IMG/VR virus record: IMGVR_UViG_3300042938_001384
Location: 1-29,745 of that record
Direction: 5' to 3' (one strand)
Source of the DNA: a virus
DNA: 29,745 nt
Shown piece after piece: positions 1 through 6,459 of the stretch (the first letter of the stretch is position 1; the number at the start of each line of letters is the position of its first letter). Position numbers and translations under genes: made by a program. The notes beneath the pieces were generated by a model. It was given only the letters and a program-made list of their open reading frames with translations, searched no databases and was not told the origin of the DNA.

Positions 1-1130
1 TTTTGTGGAAAATATGATTCATTATCACCAAAAACATAATCTAACCCAACTCCAGTAGATCCAAATATATCCAAAACTATATTAAAGAATGATGCACCAG
101 CCAATGCTCCTGCATCAGACCAAGGTGATGGATAAAAATTTGATAAATTTGAACCAACGTGAGGATAAACATCTGTATAGTAAGTTCTGGATGCCGCTCC
201 AGTTGCACCCAATTTATCGCTTGTCATCTTAAACCATTCATCGGCATTCATTATGGTTGGTTGAAATGCTCTTTTTCCTTTCGGCAATGCTTTTAGTTGA
301 CTTGTAATTCTTTTAATTTCGGAATTTAAAGTCCATCCATTAGGAATGTCAACTTTATAATTTCTTTCTCTAAAAAGATTTACAAATGGATATACATATG
401 TGACACCAGCATTTGTACTATAATTTAACCAATTATTTTGATTGTATGAATATGTTGCAAATGTTGCACCACCATAACTTCCACCACGATTATCAATGTA
501 CGCTCCTGTAGGAACATAATTTGTAGCCGTACTTCCCTCTTCTAGTTGTGGGTGCCATAAATACACCGTAGCACCGGAAAGTTCTCCAGGATTATTACTT
601 CTAGATAAAATATAAAAAAATGATGCATCTTGCTGTGGTTGTGTTTTAAATGTTCTCGAAAAGCGAGTCCATGCAGTACCACTAGTAAATGACAAATTAG
701 GTTGTGTGTCATTCGACAAAACAGTACCAGTATTATTTATGTCTCTGAATTGCCCTCCGGTTGGTCCGCTTCTCCAATACGAATATGTGTATGTTGTACC
801 AGGCTTTAACTCATATTGAACTTGTCTAAGATATGCATAAACATTTTCTGGTAATCCTCCAGAAATTCCTATTGCAAAAGCCGTAGTCGTTCCATCTGGA
901 GCCGTTGCCCCAGCTGTTATTGATTTAATATTTCCATTGGAAGGTCTTTCCCACATATTAGTATTTGTCAAATCTTCGCTATTTGCAAATAAATTAACAG
1001 AATTCCAAGATCTGTACCAATCATCTCCAGACCAAACCCATTGATTTGGCCATTGCCATGCAAATGCAATAATTTCTGGTCTAAACCGATTTGCGGATGA
1101 TAAATTGGTATTAAGTAAAATGGGATGCAT
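1..1130 (-). CDS. Tail fibre / receptor-binding adhesin (3' end outside window)
   Basis: An open minus frame runs from ATG at 1130 off the left edge without a stop, giving at least 376 codons. The protein begins MHPILLNTNLSSANRF and is rich in Trp, Tyr, Asn, Gly and Thr, as fibre proteins are. Residues about 50-190 look like a carbohydrate-binding jelly-roll domain of the kind found in phage fibres: ENLT-like opening (SEDLTNTNMWERPS), APDGTTTAFAI in the middle, and the closing signature YLWHPQLEEGSTATNYVPT. Beyond that the sequence is unfamiliar. The likely role is binding the cell surface at the tail or baseplate. A perfect T4 late promoter TATAAATA lies 30 nt before the ATG, so late expression is expected. 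The exact position in the tail cannot be told. Confidence 0.75.
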   Translation of the reverse strand, partial: MHPILLNTNLSSANRFRPEIIAFAWQWPNQWVWSGDDWYRSWNSVNLFANSEDLTNTNMWERPSNGNIKSITAGATAPDGTTTAFAIGISGGLPENVYAYLRQVQYELKPGTTYTYSYWRSGPTGGQFRDINNTGTVLSNDTQPNLSFTSGTAWTRFSRTFKTQPQQDASFFYILSRSNNPGELSGATVYLWHPQLEEGSTATNYVPTGAYIDNRGGSYGGATFATYSYNQNNWLNYSTNAGVTYVYPFVNLFRERNYKVDIPNGWTLNSEIKRITSQLKALPKGKRAFQPTIMNADEWFKMTSDKLGATGAASRTYYTDVYPHVGSNLSNFYPSPWSDAGALAGASFFNIVLDIFGSTGVGLDYVFGDNESYFPQ

Positions 1131-1133
1131 TAT

Positions 1134-1161
1134 TTGACTTTCAAACCGTTCCGTGTATAAT
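1134..1161 (+). promoter_or_regulatory. Sigma-70-like promoter TTGACT-16-TATAAT
   Basis: TTGACT (1134-1139) and TATAAT (1156-1161) are separated by 16 nt. The predicted start of transcription is about 1168, only 3 nt before the ATG at 1171. It lies back to back with a late promoter on the other strand. Confidence 0.7.
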
Positions 1162-1168
1162 ATTTATA
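1161..1168 (-). promoter_or_regulatory. Late promoter TATAAATA for the tail fibre gene
   Basis: On the minus strand this reads TATAAATA, identical to the T4 late promoter consensus, and lies 30 nt before the ATG at 1130. It overlaps the -10 element of the divergent plus promoter by one base. Confidence 0.65.
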
Positions 1169-1170
1169 CT

Positions 1171-1368
1171 ATGACTAACAAGAAATTAGAAGAAATGATC
1201 TATGACTATGGTGAAACTTTAAAGCACATTGGTAAGTGTGAAACCGATGGAAAGACTAGTTTAAAGGAATATAACAAATTAGTTGACCACAAGGAAAAAT
1301 TGGTAGAACAATTTAATGAGCATTTTAACAGCAATTCAAAAATGGCACAAACTTTAGGAGTTATATGA
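1171..1368 (+). CDS. Small hypothetical protein, 65 aa
   Basis: The protein begins MTNKKLEEMIYDYGETLKHI and is charged and mostly helical by composition (many Lys, Glu, Asn, Leu). It has no motif that I recognise. ATG 1171 is preferred over an upstream GTG at 1153 because the GTG lies upstream of and overlaps the -10 box. There is no Shine-Dalgarno site; the promoter predicts a 3-nt leader. Its last 15 nt overlap the 3' end of the convergent 65-aa gene on the minus strand. Use of a sigma-70-like promoter points to early expression. The function is unknown. Confidence 0.7.
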   Translation: MTNKKLEEMIYDYGETLKHIGKCETDGKTSLKEYNKLVDHKEKLVEQFNEHFNSNSKMAQTLGVI

Positions 1369-1551
1369 CTGATTCGCAAAAGTTGTTTTAATAATTTCTT
1401 TGGCTTTTTCAGGTGTGACATTTTGACGAGCCATGGCTTGCCAAAATTGGTCCATCATAACTTTTGTAACATCTTTTAATTCCGAACTTCTATTTTCATT
1501 TGGCTTAGAAGTTTCAACGTTATATACATTTCCTTCGTTTATATCTTTCAT
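1354..1551 (-). CDS. Small hypothetical late protein, 65 aa
   Basis: The protein begins MKDINEGNVYNVETSKPNEN. It has a polar N-terminal half and a helical C-terminal half with the stretch VMMDQFWQAMARQNVTPEKA. I recognise no family. A late motif ATAAATA (1557-1563) lies exactly 5 nt before the ATG and there is no Shine-Dalgarno site, so the predicted mRNA is leaderless. The 5' end lies back to back with the plus gene at 1562. Composition and the promoter argue that it is real despite its small size. Confidence 0.6.
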   Translation of the reverse strand: MKDINEGNVYNVETSKPNENRSSELKDVTKVMMDQFWQAMARQNVTPEKAKEIIKTTFANQSYNS

Positions 1552-1556
1552 ATTAT

Positions 1557-1563
1557 TATTTAT
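1557..1563 (-). promoter_or_regulatory. Late promoter motif ATAAATA, 5 nt before ATG
   Basis: The minus strand reads ATAAATA-ATAAT-ATG. If transcription starts 6 nt after the motif, as in T4, it starts at the A of the ATG. Confidence 0.55.
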
Positions 1564-1840
1564 GCCCAGACCTCGTAAAACATCGACTCAACCCAAACGC
1601 AAATATAATAAAAAGCCTGTGGAAATCCCTAAGAAGGTTTACCCAGAATTTGTTCAAAATTTTATAAATGAGGTAGAATCCAAAACTCCATATAAAGTTG
1701 TGGTTGCCCAGTATAATGAAGGTTCGGGATACCATGTGGGAGTTTGTAAGTCTGTTCCCACTAACTGTTATCACTGTATTTGGATGGTGAATTATGCCAA
1801 AACTAAAGAAGAATTAGATGGATTTTGGAATATAATATAA
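1562..1840 (+). CDS. Small basic hypothetical protein, 92 aa
   Basis: The protein begins MPRPRKTSTQPKRKYNKKPV, a strongly basic Pro/Lys/Arg tail of about 25 residues. A compact domain follows, with two Cys near the end (NCYHCIWMVNYAK). The frame is open further upstream, but ATG 1562 is chosen because the upstream stretch overlaps the promoter and 5' end of the minus gene and looks non-coding. A TATTAT at 1551-1556 would place the start of transcription next to the ATG, though no good -35 is seen. The basic tail suggests nucleic-acid contact, but no family is recognised. Confidence 0.6.
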   Translation: MPRPRKTSTQPKRKYNKKPVEIPKKVYPEFVQNFINEVESKTPYKVVVAQYNEGSGYHVGVCKSVPTNCYHCIWMVNYAKTKEELDGFWNII

Positions 1841-1843
1841 TCT

Positions 1844-1850
1844 CTAAATA
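1844..1850 (+). promoter_or_regulatory. Late promoter motif CTAAATA
   Basis: CTAAATA lies 8 nt before the ATG at 1859, with no Shine-Dalgarno site between them. The predicted leader is about 3 nt. Confidence 0.55.
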
Positions 1851-1858
1851 TTTGTAAC

Positions 1859-2107
1859 ATGTACGACAAATACTCTCAAGCAAATCAATTTTCACTTGGT
1901 TCTTCAAAACTTCCAAAACATAAAGGTATTTTGTTTACTGGAGCAAATTCTACTACTACTGCAGCATCAACACTACATGTAGTTAAGATTGACGGATCAA
2001 CTGCATCACTCAGTTTAATTGTTAACCAAAGCCCATATATATTTCCTATGCAGGCATATGCTGTTACTGCATTGGCTGCTGGTGTGACTGCTTGGTATCT
2101 CAACTAA
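1859..2107 (+). CDS. Small late protein, 82 aa, probably structural
   Basis: The protein begins MYDKYSQANQFSLGSSKLPK. It is rich in small and hydrophobic residues (Ala, Thr, Ser, Val) and ends with an alternating stretch ending GVTAWYLN. This is typical of small beta-rich phage structural proteins, but I cannot name a family. It follows a late promoter motif, which supports a virion role. The next gene starts one base after its stop, so the two are probably translated together. A role as decoration or tail component is a guess. Confidence 0.6.
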   Translation: MYDKYSQANQFSLGSSKLPKHKGILFTGANSTTTAASTLHVVKIDGSTASLSLIVNQSPYIFPMQAYAVTALAAGVTAWYLN

Positions 2108-2108
2108 T

Positions 2109-2315
2109 ATGTCTAAAGACATTCGATGTCTGATTACCAACAACCTTCTTAAGAAGGGTGAGTGGTTTTGGCTATCGTGGGAAATGGATGCTGCAATCTC
2201 AGCACCGGGTCTAGCAGAATTAGAAATGCGCCGTCATGATCCTGACGATGACTTTGCTAGAATGTTATGGCAAGAATGGGAATGGACTCGGGAAATCGGA
2301 AACCCAGATCTTTAA
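2109..2315 (+). CDS. Small acidic hypothetical protein, 68 aa
   Basis: The protein begins MSKDIRCLITNNLLKKGEWF and is acidic and Trp-rich (six Trp in 68 residues). The C-terminal half reads DPDDDFARMLWQEWEWTREI. Its ATG follows the stop of the 82-aa gene by one base, so it is likely coupled to it. Its stop codon overlaps the stop codon of the convergent 288-aa gene (TTAA shared), leaving no room for a terminator. The function is unknown. Confidence 0.65.
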   Translation: MSKDIRCLITNNLLKKGEWFWLSWEMDAAISAPGLAELEMRRHDPDDDFARMLWQEWEWTREIGNPDL

Positions 2316-3178
2316 TCTTTTTTCAACTTATCTTGCATTGTCTTCAATGCTTCGGATGCCCATGCATAGGCTTCATTGCCATGCTTTTTAGGACCTTCTT
2401 TTACAATAGCCAATATTTTTCCAAGACGTTGGCTTGGTTGTTCAGTTCCTTTGAACATTCCTTTGGGTGCACCACTTGAATTTGGACTTTTTGATGGAGT
2501 CTCGGAATCAGAACCTTTAGCAACACGACCACGTTGTGGTTTAGTTTCTTCATCTGAATTTTCATTCATCATTTTTGAAATTTTAGAGGTAATTGATTCT
2601 CTTACTGTTTGCCAGTTTGCAGTTGGAATAGAATATTTGTAGTCATCTTCCGGGTCTGCATAGTCATTAGCATCTTCTTCTGCTTCGCGTCTTTTTCTAT
2701 TTGCCAAAGCATCTTTACGAATTTCTGCGGCTTGTACCATTTCATCTTCAAAATCTGACAAATCAGGATCAGCCATGACACCATCTTGTCCATCCAAAGC
2801 AACTTCATTTGCATTACCATCTGGCTTTGCATCAATTGGACCCGTGTTTTGTGCCATTTGAGCCAATCGTTCTGCTCGTTTCATTTTAGTAATATTTACA
2901 TAAGCACCAACATCACCATCTGCCAATGCAATGCTAGTTGGCGAAGGTTTGCCGAGACGGGAAATTGCGTCTTTTACATCCTCAGGATGTGCGCTAGGAG
3001 AATCTGGGTTAATAATTGAGGCTACTGGCATTTGACCCATCAATGCGGCTCGTTGAGCGGGGTCTGTAATCTTCGCAGCCTTGGCTTCGTTGATCATACG
3101 AAAACCATTTTGTTGGGCTTCTAATCCAGCACGATTTAATTGGTGAATCCAACTGTAATAACCTTTATTGTTCTTCAT
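2312..3178 (-). CDS. Late virion-associated protein with capsid-targeting-like N-terminus, 288 aa
   Basis: The N-terminus (MKNNKGYYSWIHQLNRAGLE, then QNGFRMINEAK) is amphipathic and reaches an I-N-E|A site near residue 31. That resembles the [LI]-x-E cleavage sites of T4 internal head proteins. The middle is polar and acidic (about residues 110-190). The C-terminal third is low-complexity Ser/Pro/Lys, then a short helical end (KHGNEAYAWASEALKTMQDK). CTAAATA sits 5 nt before the ATG with no Shine-Dalgarno site, so late, leaderless expression is predicted. I infer a head-internal or other virion protein; the family is not recognised with certainty. Confidence 0.65.
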   Translation of the reverse strand: MKNNKGYYSWIHQLNRAGLEAQQNGFRMINEAKAAKITDPAQRAALMGQMPVASIINPDSPSAHPEDVKDAISRLGKPSPTSIALADGDVGAYVNITKMKRAERLAQMAQNTGPIDAKPDGNANEVALDGQDGVMADPDLSDFEDEMVQAAEIRKDALANRKRREAEEDANDYADPEDDYKYSIPTANWQTVRESITSKISKMMNENSDEETKPQRGRVAKGSDSETPSKSPNSSGAPKGMFKGTEQPSQRLGKILAIVKEGPKKHGNEAYAWASEALKTMQDKLKKD

Positions 3179-3183
3179 ATTAA

Positions 3184-3190
3184 TATTTAG
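3184..3190 (-). promoter_or_regulatory. Late promoter motif CTAAATA, 5 nt before ATG
   Basis: The minus strand reads CTAAATA-TTAAT-ATG. The spacing predicts transcription from the A of the start codon of the 288-aa gene. Confidence 0.6.
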
Positions 3191-3192
3191 AT

Positions 3193-3220
3193 TTGACTTC
3201 TGTTATACATGATATATACT
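3193..3220 (+). promoter_or_regulatory. Sigma-70-like promoter TTGACT-16-TATACT
   Basis: TTGACT (3193-3198) and TATACT (3215-3220) are separated by 16 nt. Predicted +1 is 3227, which is the A of the ATG of the 44-aa gene. Confidence 0.7.
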
Positions 3221-3226
3221 TGTATC

Positions 3227-3361
3227 ATGACTTATGGTTCAAACGGTGCAGGTAAGGGAAGTTCCCCCAGACACGTAAATTTGGAACAATATGGCAAAAA
3301 TTATGAAGCAATTTTTAAAAAGAAGCCAGTAAAGAAAAAGGCTAAAAAGACACCTAAATAA
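3227..3361 (+). CDS. Very small basic protein, 44 aa
   Basis: ATG 3227 to TAA 3359-3361. The protein begins MTYGSNGAGKGSSPRHVNLE, then QYGKNYEAIF, and ends in a Lys-rich tail (KKKPVKKKAKKTPK). I have a memory, not checked, of similar tiny proteins with a G-x-G-K-G-S-x-x-R-x-V head, a YxxNYxxIF core and a Lys tail in marine tailed phages; the function is unknown. The ATG coincides with the predicted start of transcription, so the message would be leaderless. The late motif CTAAATA overlaps its stop codon and leads into tRNA-Tyr. Confidence 0.65.
   Translation: MTYGSNGAGKGSSPRHVNLEQYGKNYEAIFKKKPVKKKAKKTPK
3354..3360 (+). promoter_or_regulatory. Late promoter motif CTAAATA before tRNA-Tyr
   Basis: CTAAATA overlaps the stop codon of the 44-aa gene and ends 6 nt before the first base of tRNA-Tyr. 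If active, it would start the tRNA transcript almost at its mature 5' end. Confidence 0.4.
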
Positions 3362-3366
3362 ACTAC

Positions 3367-3449
3367 GCAAGAGTACTCAAGTGGTCAACGAGGGCAGACT
3401 GTAAATCTGCTGATTAATTTCTACGAAGGTTCAAATCCCTCCTCTTGCA
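3367..3449 (+). tRNA. tRNA-Tyr (GUA)
   Basis: Acceptor strands GCAAGAG (3367-3373) and CTCTTGC (3442-3448) pair fully and the discriminator is A. The anticodon arm is GCAGA-CTGTAAA-TCTGC with anticodon GTA. The long variable arm (class II) is as expected for bacterial tRNA-Tyr. The T loop is TTCAAAT. The T stem GAAGG/CCCTC has one A-C mismatch in the middle. CCA is not encoded. Confidence 0.93.
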
Positions 3450-3470
3450 TTCAGCCAAAAAATATAAAAA

Positions 3471-3734
3471 ATGTATACATCTAATAAACAACACGAATAC
3501 GATCCATATCTACAAGACTTTGGATCAAAACAAGTTGGTATCAATCAAGCACTAAATGACAGAATGAAAATTATAGAACTTCAAAATTCTGCTTTAAATA
3601 TAAAAATAAAAAAGCTTGAAGAAATGATTGCAAAAATGTCTATTAATACTAATGAAACTCTAGAACAAAAATTAGAAGAAATGACTGATAAACTAGATGA
3701 TCTTCAATCTAGGATTGATTTACTTGACGAATAA
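3471..3734 (+). CDS. Coiled-coil hypothetical protein, 87 aa
   Basis: The protein begins MYTSNKQHEYDPYLQDFGSK. From about residue 30 to the end there is a heptad-like pattern (IIELQNSALNIKIKKLEEMI, then LEQKLEEMTDKLDDLQSRID), so most of the protein should be a coiled coil that oligomerises. No Shine-Dalgarno site is evident; the stretch before the ATG is A-rich. It follows tRNA-Tyr and could be on the same transcript. The next promoter overlaps its 3' end. The function is unknown. Confidence 0.7.
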   Translation: MYTSNKQHEYDPYLQDFGSKQVGINQALNDRMKIIELQNSALNIKIKKLEEMIAKMSINTNETLEQKLEEMTDKLDDLQSRIDLLDE

Positions 3735-3751
3735 ATAAACCGGAGTATACT
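3724..3751 (+). promoter_or_regulatory. Sigma-70-like promoter TTGACG-16-TATACT with embedded ATAAATA
   Basis: TTGACG (3724-3729) and TATACT (3746-3751) are 16 nt apart. Predicted +1 is 3758, the A of the ATG of the next gene. A late-type ATAAATA (3731-3737) lies in the spacer, so the same site might serve early and late transcription. Confidence 0.68.
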
Positions 3752-3757
3752 CTTATT

Positions 3758-3931
3758 ATGCCTAACTCAAAACAACGTATTACTAAACGTGCTCATAAGA
3801 AGCGTGAAGAACGCATGAAGCGCAATCGTATTCAGAGCCTTATGAAGGCTCGTGTTGGTACACTTCGTCAGCTTGACGCGAGTGGACAACTTCCTGTGTG
3901 TGTCAAGCAAAAGAGACTGCCCAATGGCTAA
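3758..3931 (+). CDS. Small very basic protein, 57 aa
   Basis: ATG 3758 to TAA 3929-3931. The protein begins MPNSKQRITKRAHKKREERM and continues with KRNRIQSLMKARVGTLRQLD. The first half is almost all Lys/Arg with helical spacing, like ribosomal or RNA-binding peptides. I recognise no family. It is the first gene of the operon that ends with the RMF-like gene, and its ATG sits at the predicted transcription start. The next gene starts 8 nt before its stop. A role in binding nucleic acid or ribosomes is inference from charge only. Confidence 0.65.
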   Translation: MPNSKQRITKRAHKKREERMKRNRIQSLMKARVGTLRQLDASGQLPVCVKQKRLPNG

Positions 3932-4223
3932 GACTGTTATAAATATGACTCTTGCAGATGTTCGCAAGAAGTATGATTCTATTGATTGTTTTTTCACTTA
4001 CTATGATGGTGAAAAAGCTTCGTTCGATTTTTATGGTACCGATGCATCTGGTGCTGAAGTTCGTATTTCTCTTGGTGGATGTTCTGCCTGGATTAAGAAC
4101 ATGGCATTTGGTCCAAAGGATCCACTAAATATCAGTGACGCAATGAGTCGTCACGTTCGATATGTTTCTGTCACGGATAACCGTGCTAAATTGGTTTACG
4201 AACAAATTTTTGATACTAACTAA
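3924..4223 (+). CDS. Hypothetical protein, 99 aa
   Basis: The protein begins MAKTVINMTLADVRKKYDSI. It looks like a single compact alpha/beta domain (FFTYYDGEKASFDFYGTDAS, then a SLGGCSAW turn). I recognise no motif or family. ATG 3924 is chosen because it fits the 8-nt overlap with the preceding gene; the open frame upstream is a shadow of that gene. It is the second gene of the 3758-4875 operon. Its codons are richer in GC than those of the late genes, like its neighbours 3758 and 4663. Confidence 0.7.
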   Translation: MAKTVINMTLADVRKKYDSIDCFFTYYDGEKASFDFYGTDASGAEVRISLGGCSAWIKNMAFGPKDPLNISDAMSRHVRYVSVTDNRAKLVYEQIFDTN

Positions 4224-4231
4224 GGAAAGAT

Positions 4232-4666
4232 ATGAATAATTCAGATTTTAATGATTTTAGAAACTGGCAAAATGGCGATGATGGTGAAGAGAACAATCCA
4301 AATAACGGATTCTTCTTCTTTGGTAATTCTAGCCCAGAATTCAAGAAGATGTGGGATCAAATGCGTAATGGTGAAAATCCCGCAGATAGTCTTCGTGACT
4401 ATCTTAACATGGATGACATTTTAAATCAATGGACTAAAGAAAATCAAAAAAAGCCATTTAATAAAAATAATCCACCAAAACATTCTCGTAGACCAATTCG
4501 ACATAAGCCTAAGACTACTCCATTTACTCAAGAAGAATATTTTAAACTTATTGAGATTCGTGGATACCTTGCTATTCAAGAACAGTATGCACATGTTAAG
4601 GCACTAGATAAGTTGCTAAATCAAATTATTATTAAACCAATAGATAATTCAGGAGAATTCCAATGA
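4232..4666 (+). CDS. Hypothetical protein, 144 aa
   Basis: The protein begins MNNSDFNDFRNWQNGDDGEE. The N-terminal 30 residues are Asn/Asp/Gly-rich and disordered-looking. About residues 30-70 hold an acidic helix pair, 72-95 are a basic Lys/Pro/His linker, and 96-140 form a predicted helical hairpin (EEYFKLIEIRGYLAIQEQYA). A good Shine-Dalgarno site (AAGGAAAG) lies just before the ATG. The downstream gene overlaps by ATGA. No family is recognised. Confidence 0.7.
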   Translation: MNNSDFNDFRNWQNGDDGEENNPNNGFFFFGNSSPEFKKMWDQMRNGENPADSLRDYLNMDDILNQWTKENQKKPFNKNNPPKHSRRPIRHKPKTTPFTQEEYFKLIEIRGYLAIQEQYAHVKALDKLLNQIIIKPIDNSGEFQ

Positions 4667-4875
4667 CATATATTCCAGGTGAAGCGTATCAAAAAGGTTA
4701 TGCAGCCCGTATGGGTGGTGCAGAAAGAGCATCAAATGTAAATGAGTCTACCAGTGTGTATTGGGAAGAATGGGCTACTGGTTGGGATGATGCTAACACT
4801 AGAGTGATCACAGAAGCCAGACAAAATGCTGGTTGTTCAAAACCTAAGTGTTGTAAGACATTTATTCAGGAATAA
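4663..4875 (+). CDS. Ribosome modulation factor (RMF)-like protein, 70 aa
   Basis: Residues 8-43 follow the RMF pattern. The segment AYQKGYAARMGG matches AHQRGYQAGIAG of E. coli RMF as I remember it, and WATGWDDA about 20 residues later matches WLGGWREA. Length (70 aa) and spacing fit this family, which also includes phage and plasmid CrpP-like members. RMF binds the 30S subunit near the anti-Shine-Dalgarno region, makes inactive 100S dimers and blocks initiation. The Cys-rich tail (NAGCSKPKCCKTF) is extra. It starts by ATGA overlap with a strong CAGGAGA site and is the last gene before a strong terminator. Family membership is fairly likely; the activity is not shown. Confidence 0.6.
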   Translation: MTYIPGEAYQKGYAARMGGAERASNVNESTSVYWEEWATGWDDANTRVITEARQNAGCSKPKCCKTFIQE

Positions 4876-4902
4876 AAAAACCCCCCGAAAGGGGGTTTTT
4901 TT
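4874..4902. terminator. Bidirectional intrinsic terminator
   Basis: A7-C5 pairs with G5-T7 around a CGAAA loop, giving a perfect 12-bp stem with U-tracts on both strands. It lies between the convergent RMF-like gene and the 514-aa late gene and overlaps the stop codon of the latter. Confidence 0.93.
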
Positions 4903-6445
4903 ATCTGGCTCTTCTTAGATTTGGTGCCAAAATTCTTTGAATTTGTCTATTAAGTTTAGGACTAAGCATTTTTTCCATTGCTGTAAGAATATCTGTTTTT
5001 GATGTTGAAACAGAACCTGGACCAGACAATTCTTTTGCTACTTCTGCAACAGTAGGTTCCCGTCCTCTTACTTTATATTCAACTCTACCTTTGCTAGGTC
5101 TTGGACTTAATTTTGGTTGAGCAGATGATCCACCATATTTTGTAATAAGATCTGGTGTAATTTGTGTAACCAATCCTGGAAAATTATAAGGTTTTGTGGA
5201 TCTTCCCGGTGTAATTACCCAATGTAAATCTGGAGATATATTTAAAAGGCCTTGTTGAAATATTTTTCCAAGTTGTTTTTGTGATCTTGCACCTATTTGT
5301 TCAGTTGTTTTACGTATTTTTGCTTTTTGATCAGAAGTTAATGTACGCCCACGTTCAAACATTTTTTTTACTGTTGCGTCAAATTGTGGTAAGTTTGGAA
5401 ATAAATTTTTCTGATCATCAGAGATATGCTTAAATGGAGATGTATTATCACCTTTATAATCTGCTGGTGACCATATTCCATCTTTAAATGTCCAGCCATC
5501 TGCACCACCAGTACTTACTTCACTTGATGCAAGTGGAATTAATCTGTCTGCAGTTTCATCTTGATGACTTTTACCACCCTTTGTTAAATCTGCTGTAGCA
5601 GAAAACAAAAAACCAGATCTTTGTGTTTTTGCGCCTCTTTTTGGTTTGCCTGTATTTGGATTAAAATCTATTTCAGGTGGCTTAATAATGTTTTGTGCTG
5701 CGATATTTACCAAATCTCTGGCAGCACTAGAATATGATTCTTTCAATTGTTTCTTTTCTTTATTTGAAAAGTTAATCCAATGAACATTTGATGCTCCGGT
5801 ATCAGGATCAACTGATCTTAAAGCAACTGCTCCTGTTGGATTTCTTAATTGATATCTACGAACATATTTTTTTGTTTCACTATCGGGAACATATTTCCAG
5901 TCACTGGCACCCTGAAATTGTTTAAATTCTTCAGGACAAACATCAAACATCTCACATGAATCTAAACCCTTCAATACAGGCTTACGATGCTGCATAGGAG
6001 CCATTACAGGGTCCATACCCGATACTTGACCCGTATTGTAGCCAGGAGAGCCCCCAGCAGCTGCCATGCCTCCTGAGCTCATATCCTCCACTAATGCAAT
6101 ATAGCTTACTTCTGGGTATCCTTGAATAACCAATTGACCTTCCATAAGTCCAGCATACTCTGCCTTTGTAATACCAAAAGTATTTGCTTCTTCTCCAAAC
6201 AATTGCAAAGTACTTAGATAATTTCCAAGTTTGGCTTTTGTCATGCCAAAGGGAAGTTCCTCAAATATTTTCTTTAATTTTATAATAAGGTATTCTAAAG
6301 GATCAATGCTGCTCTCTGGCTTTAGAAAATTTCCTTGAGCATCTATGGCACCAGCTTTGAATGCCTGAAAAGATGTATAAGAAGCCGAAATTCCTTCTGC
6401 AAACTTGTAAAAGTAAAACGATGGAATGTATGAAGGGCTTCCCAT
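4901..6445 (-). CDS. Late virion-type protein, 514 aa
   Basis: The protein begins MGSPSYIPSFYFYKFAEGIS. A helical N-terminal domain (about residues 1-125, with SSIDPLEYLIIKLKKIFEEL) is followed by a Gly/Met-rich linker and a long polar body with many Lys, Ser and Pro. The C-terminal end is basic (LSPKLNRQIQRILAPNLRRA). I have a vague, unchecked memory of this N-terminus in other marine T4-like phages; no function is known to me. ATAAATA lies 7 nt before the ATG, overlapping the stop of the preceding gene, so it is probably late and near-leaderless. It ends in the bidirectional terminator, closing the late block that starts near 15700. Confidence 0.65.
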   Translation of the reverse strand: MGSPSYIPSFYFYKFAEGISASYTSFQAFKAGAIDAQGNFLKPESSIDPLEYLIIKLKKIFEELPFGMTKAKLGNYLSTLQLFGEEANTFGITKAEYAGLMEGQLVIQGYPEVSYIALVEDMSSGGMAAAGGSPGYNTGQVSGMDPVMAPMQHRKPVLKGLDSCEMFDVCPEEFKQFQGASDWKYVPDSETKKYVRRYQLRNPTGAVALRSVDPDTGASNVHWINFSNKEKKQLKESYSSAARDLVNIAAQNIIKPPEIDFNPNTGKPKRGAKTQRSGFLFSATADLTKGGKSHQDETADRLIPLASSEVSTGGADGWTFKDGIWSPADYKGDNTSPFKHISDDQKNLFPNLPQFDATVKKMFERGRTLTSDQKAKIRKTTEQIGARSQKQLGKIFQQGLLNISPDLHWVITPGRSTKPYNFPGLVTQITPDLITKYGGSSAQPKLSPRPSKGRVEYKVRGREPTVAEVAKELSGPGSVSTSKTDILTAMEKMLSPKLNRQIQRILAPNLRRAR

Positions 6446-6452
6446 ATATTAT

Positions 6453-6459
6453 TATTTAT
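6453..6459 (-). promoter_or_regulatory. Late promoter motif ATAAATA, 7 nt before ATG
   Basis: It lies upstream of the 514-aa gene. Its TAA also serves as the stop codon of the 141-aa gene. Confidence 0.55.

Noticed and set aside
1433-1561. N-terminal extension of the 92-aa gene with hydrophobic segment
   Set aside because: This stretch is antisense to the 65-aa minus gene and its promoter. The hydrophobic look comes from complementing polar codons.
3227-3361. ATPase P-loop in the 44-aa protein (GSNGAGKGSS)
   Set aside because: The stretch looks like Walker A, but the protein is far too short for a nucleotide-binding fold and the rest is a Lys-rich tail.
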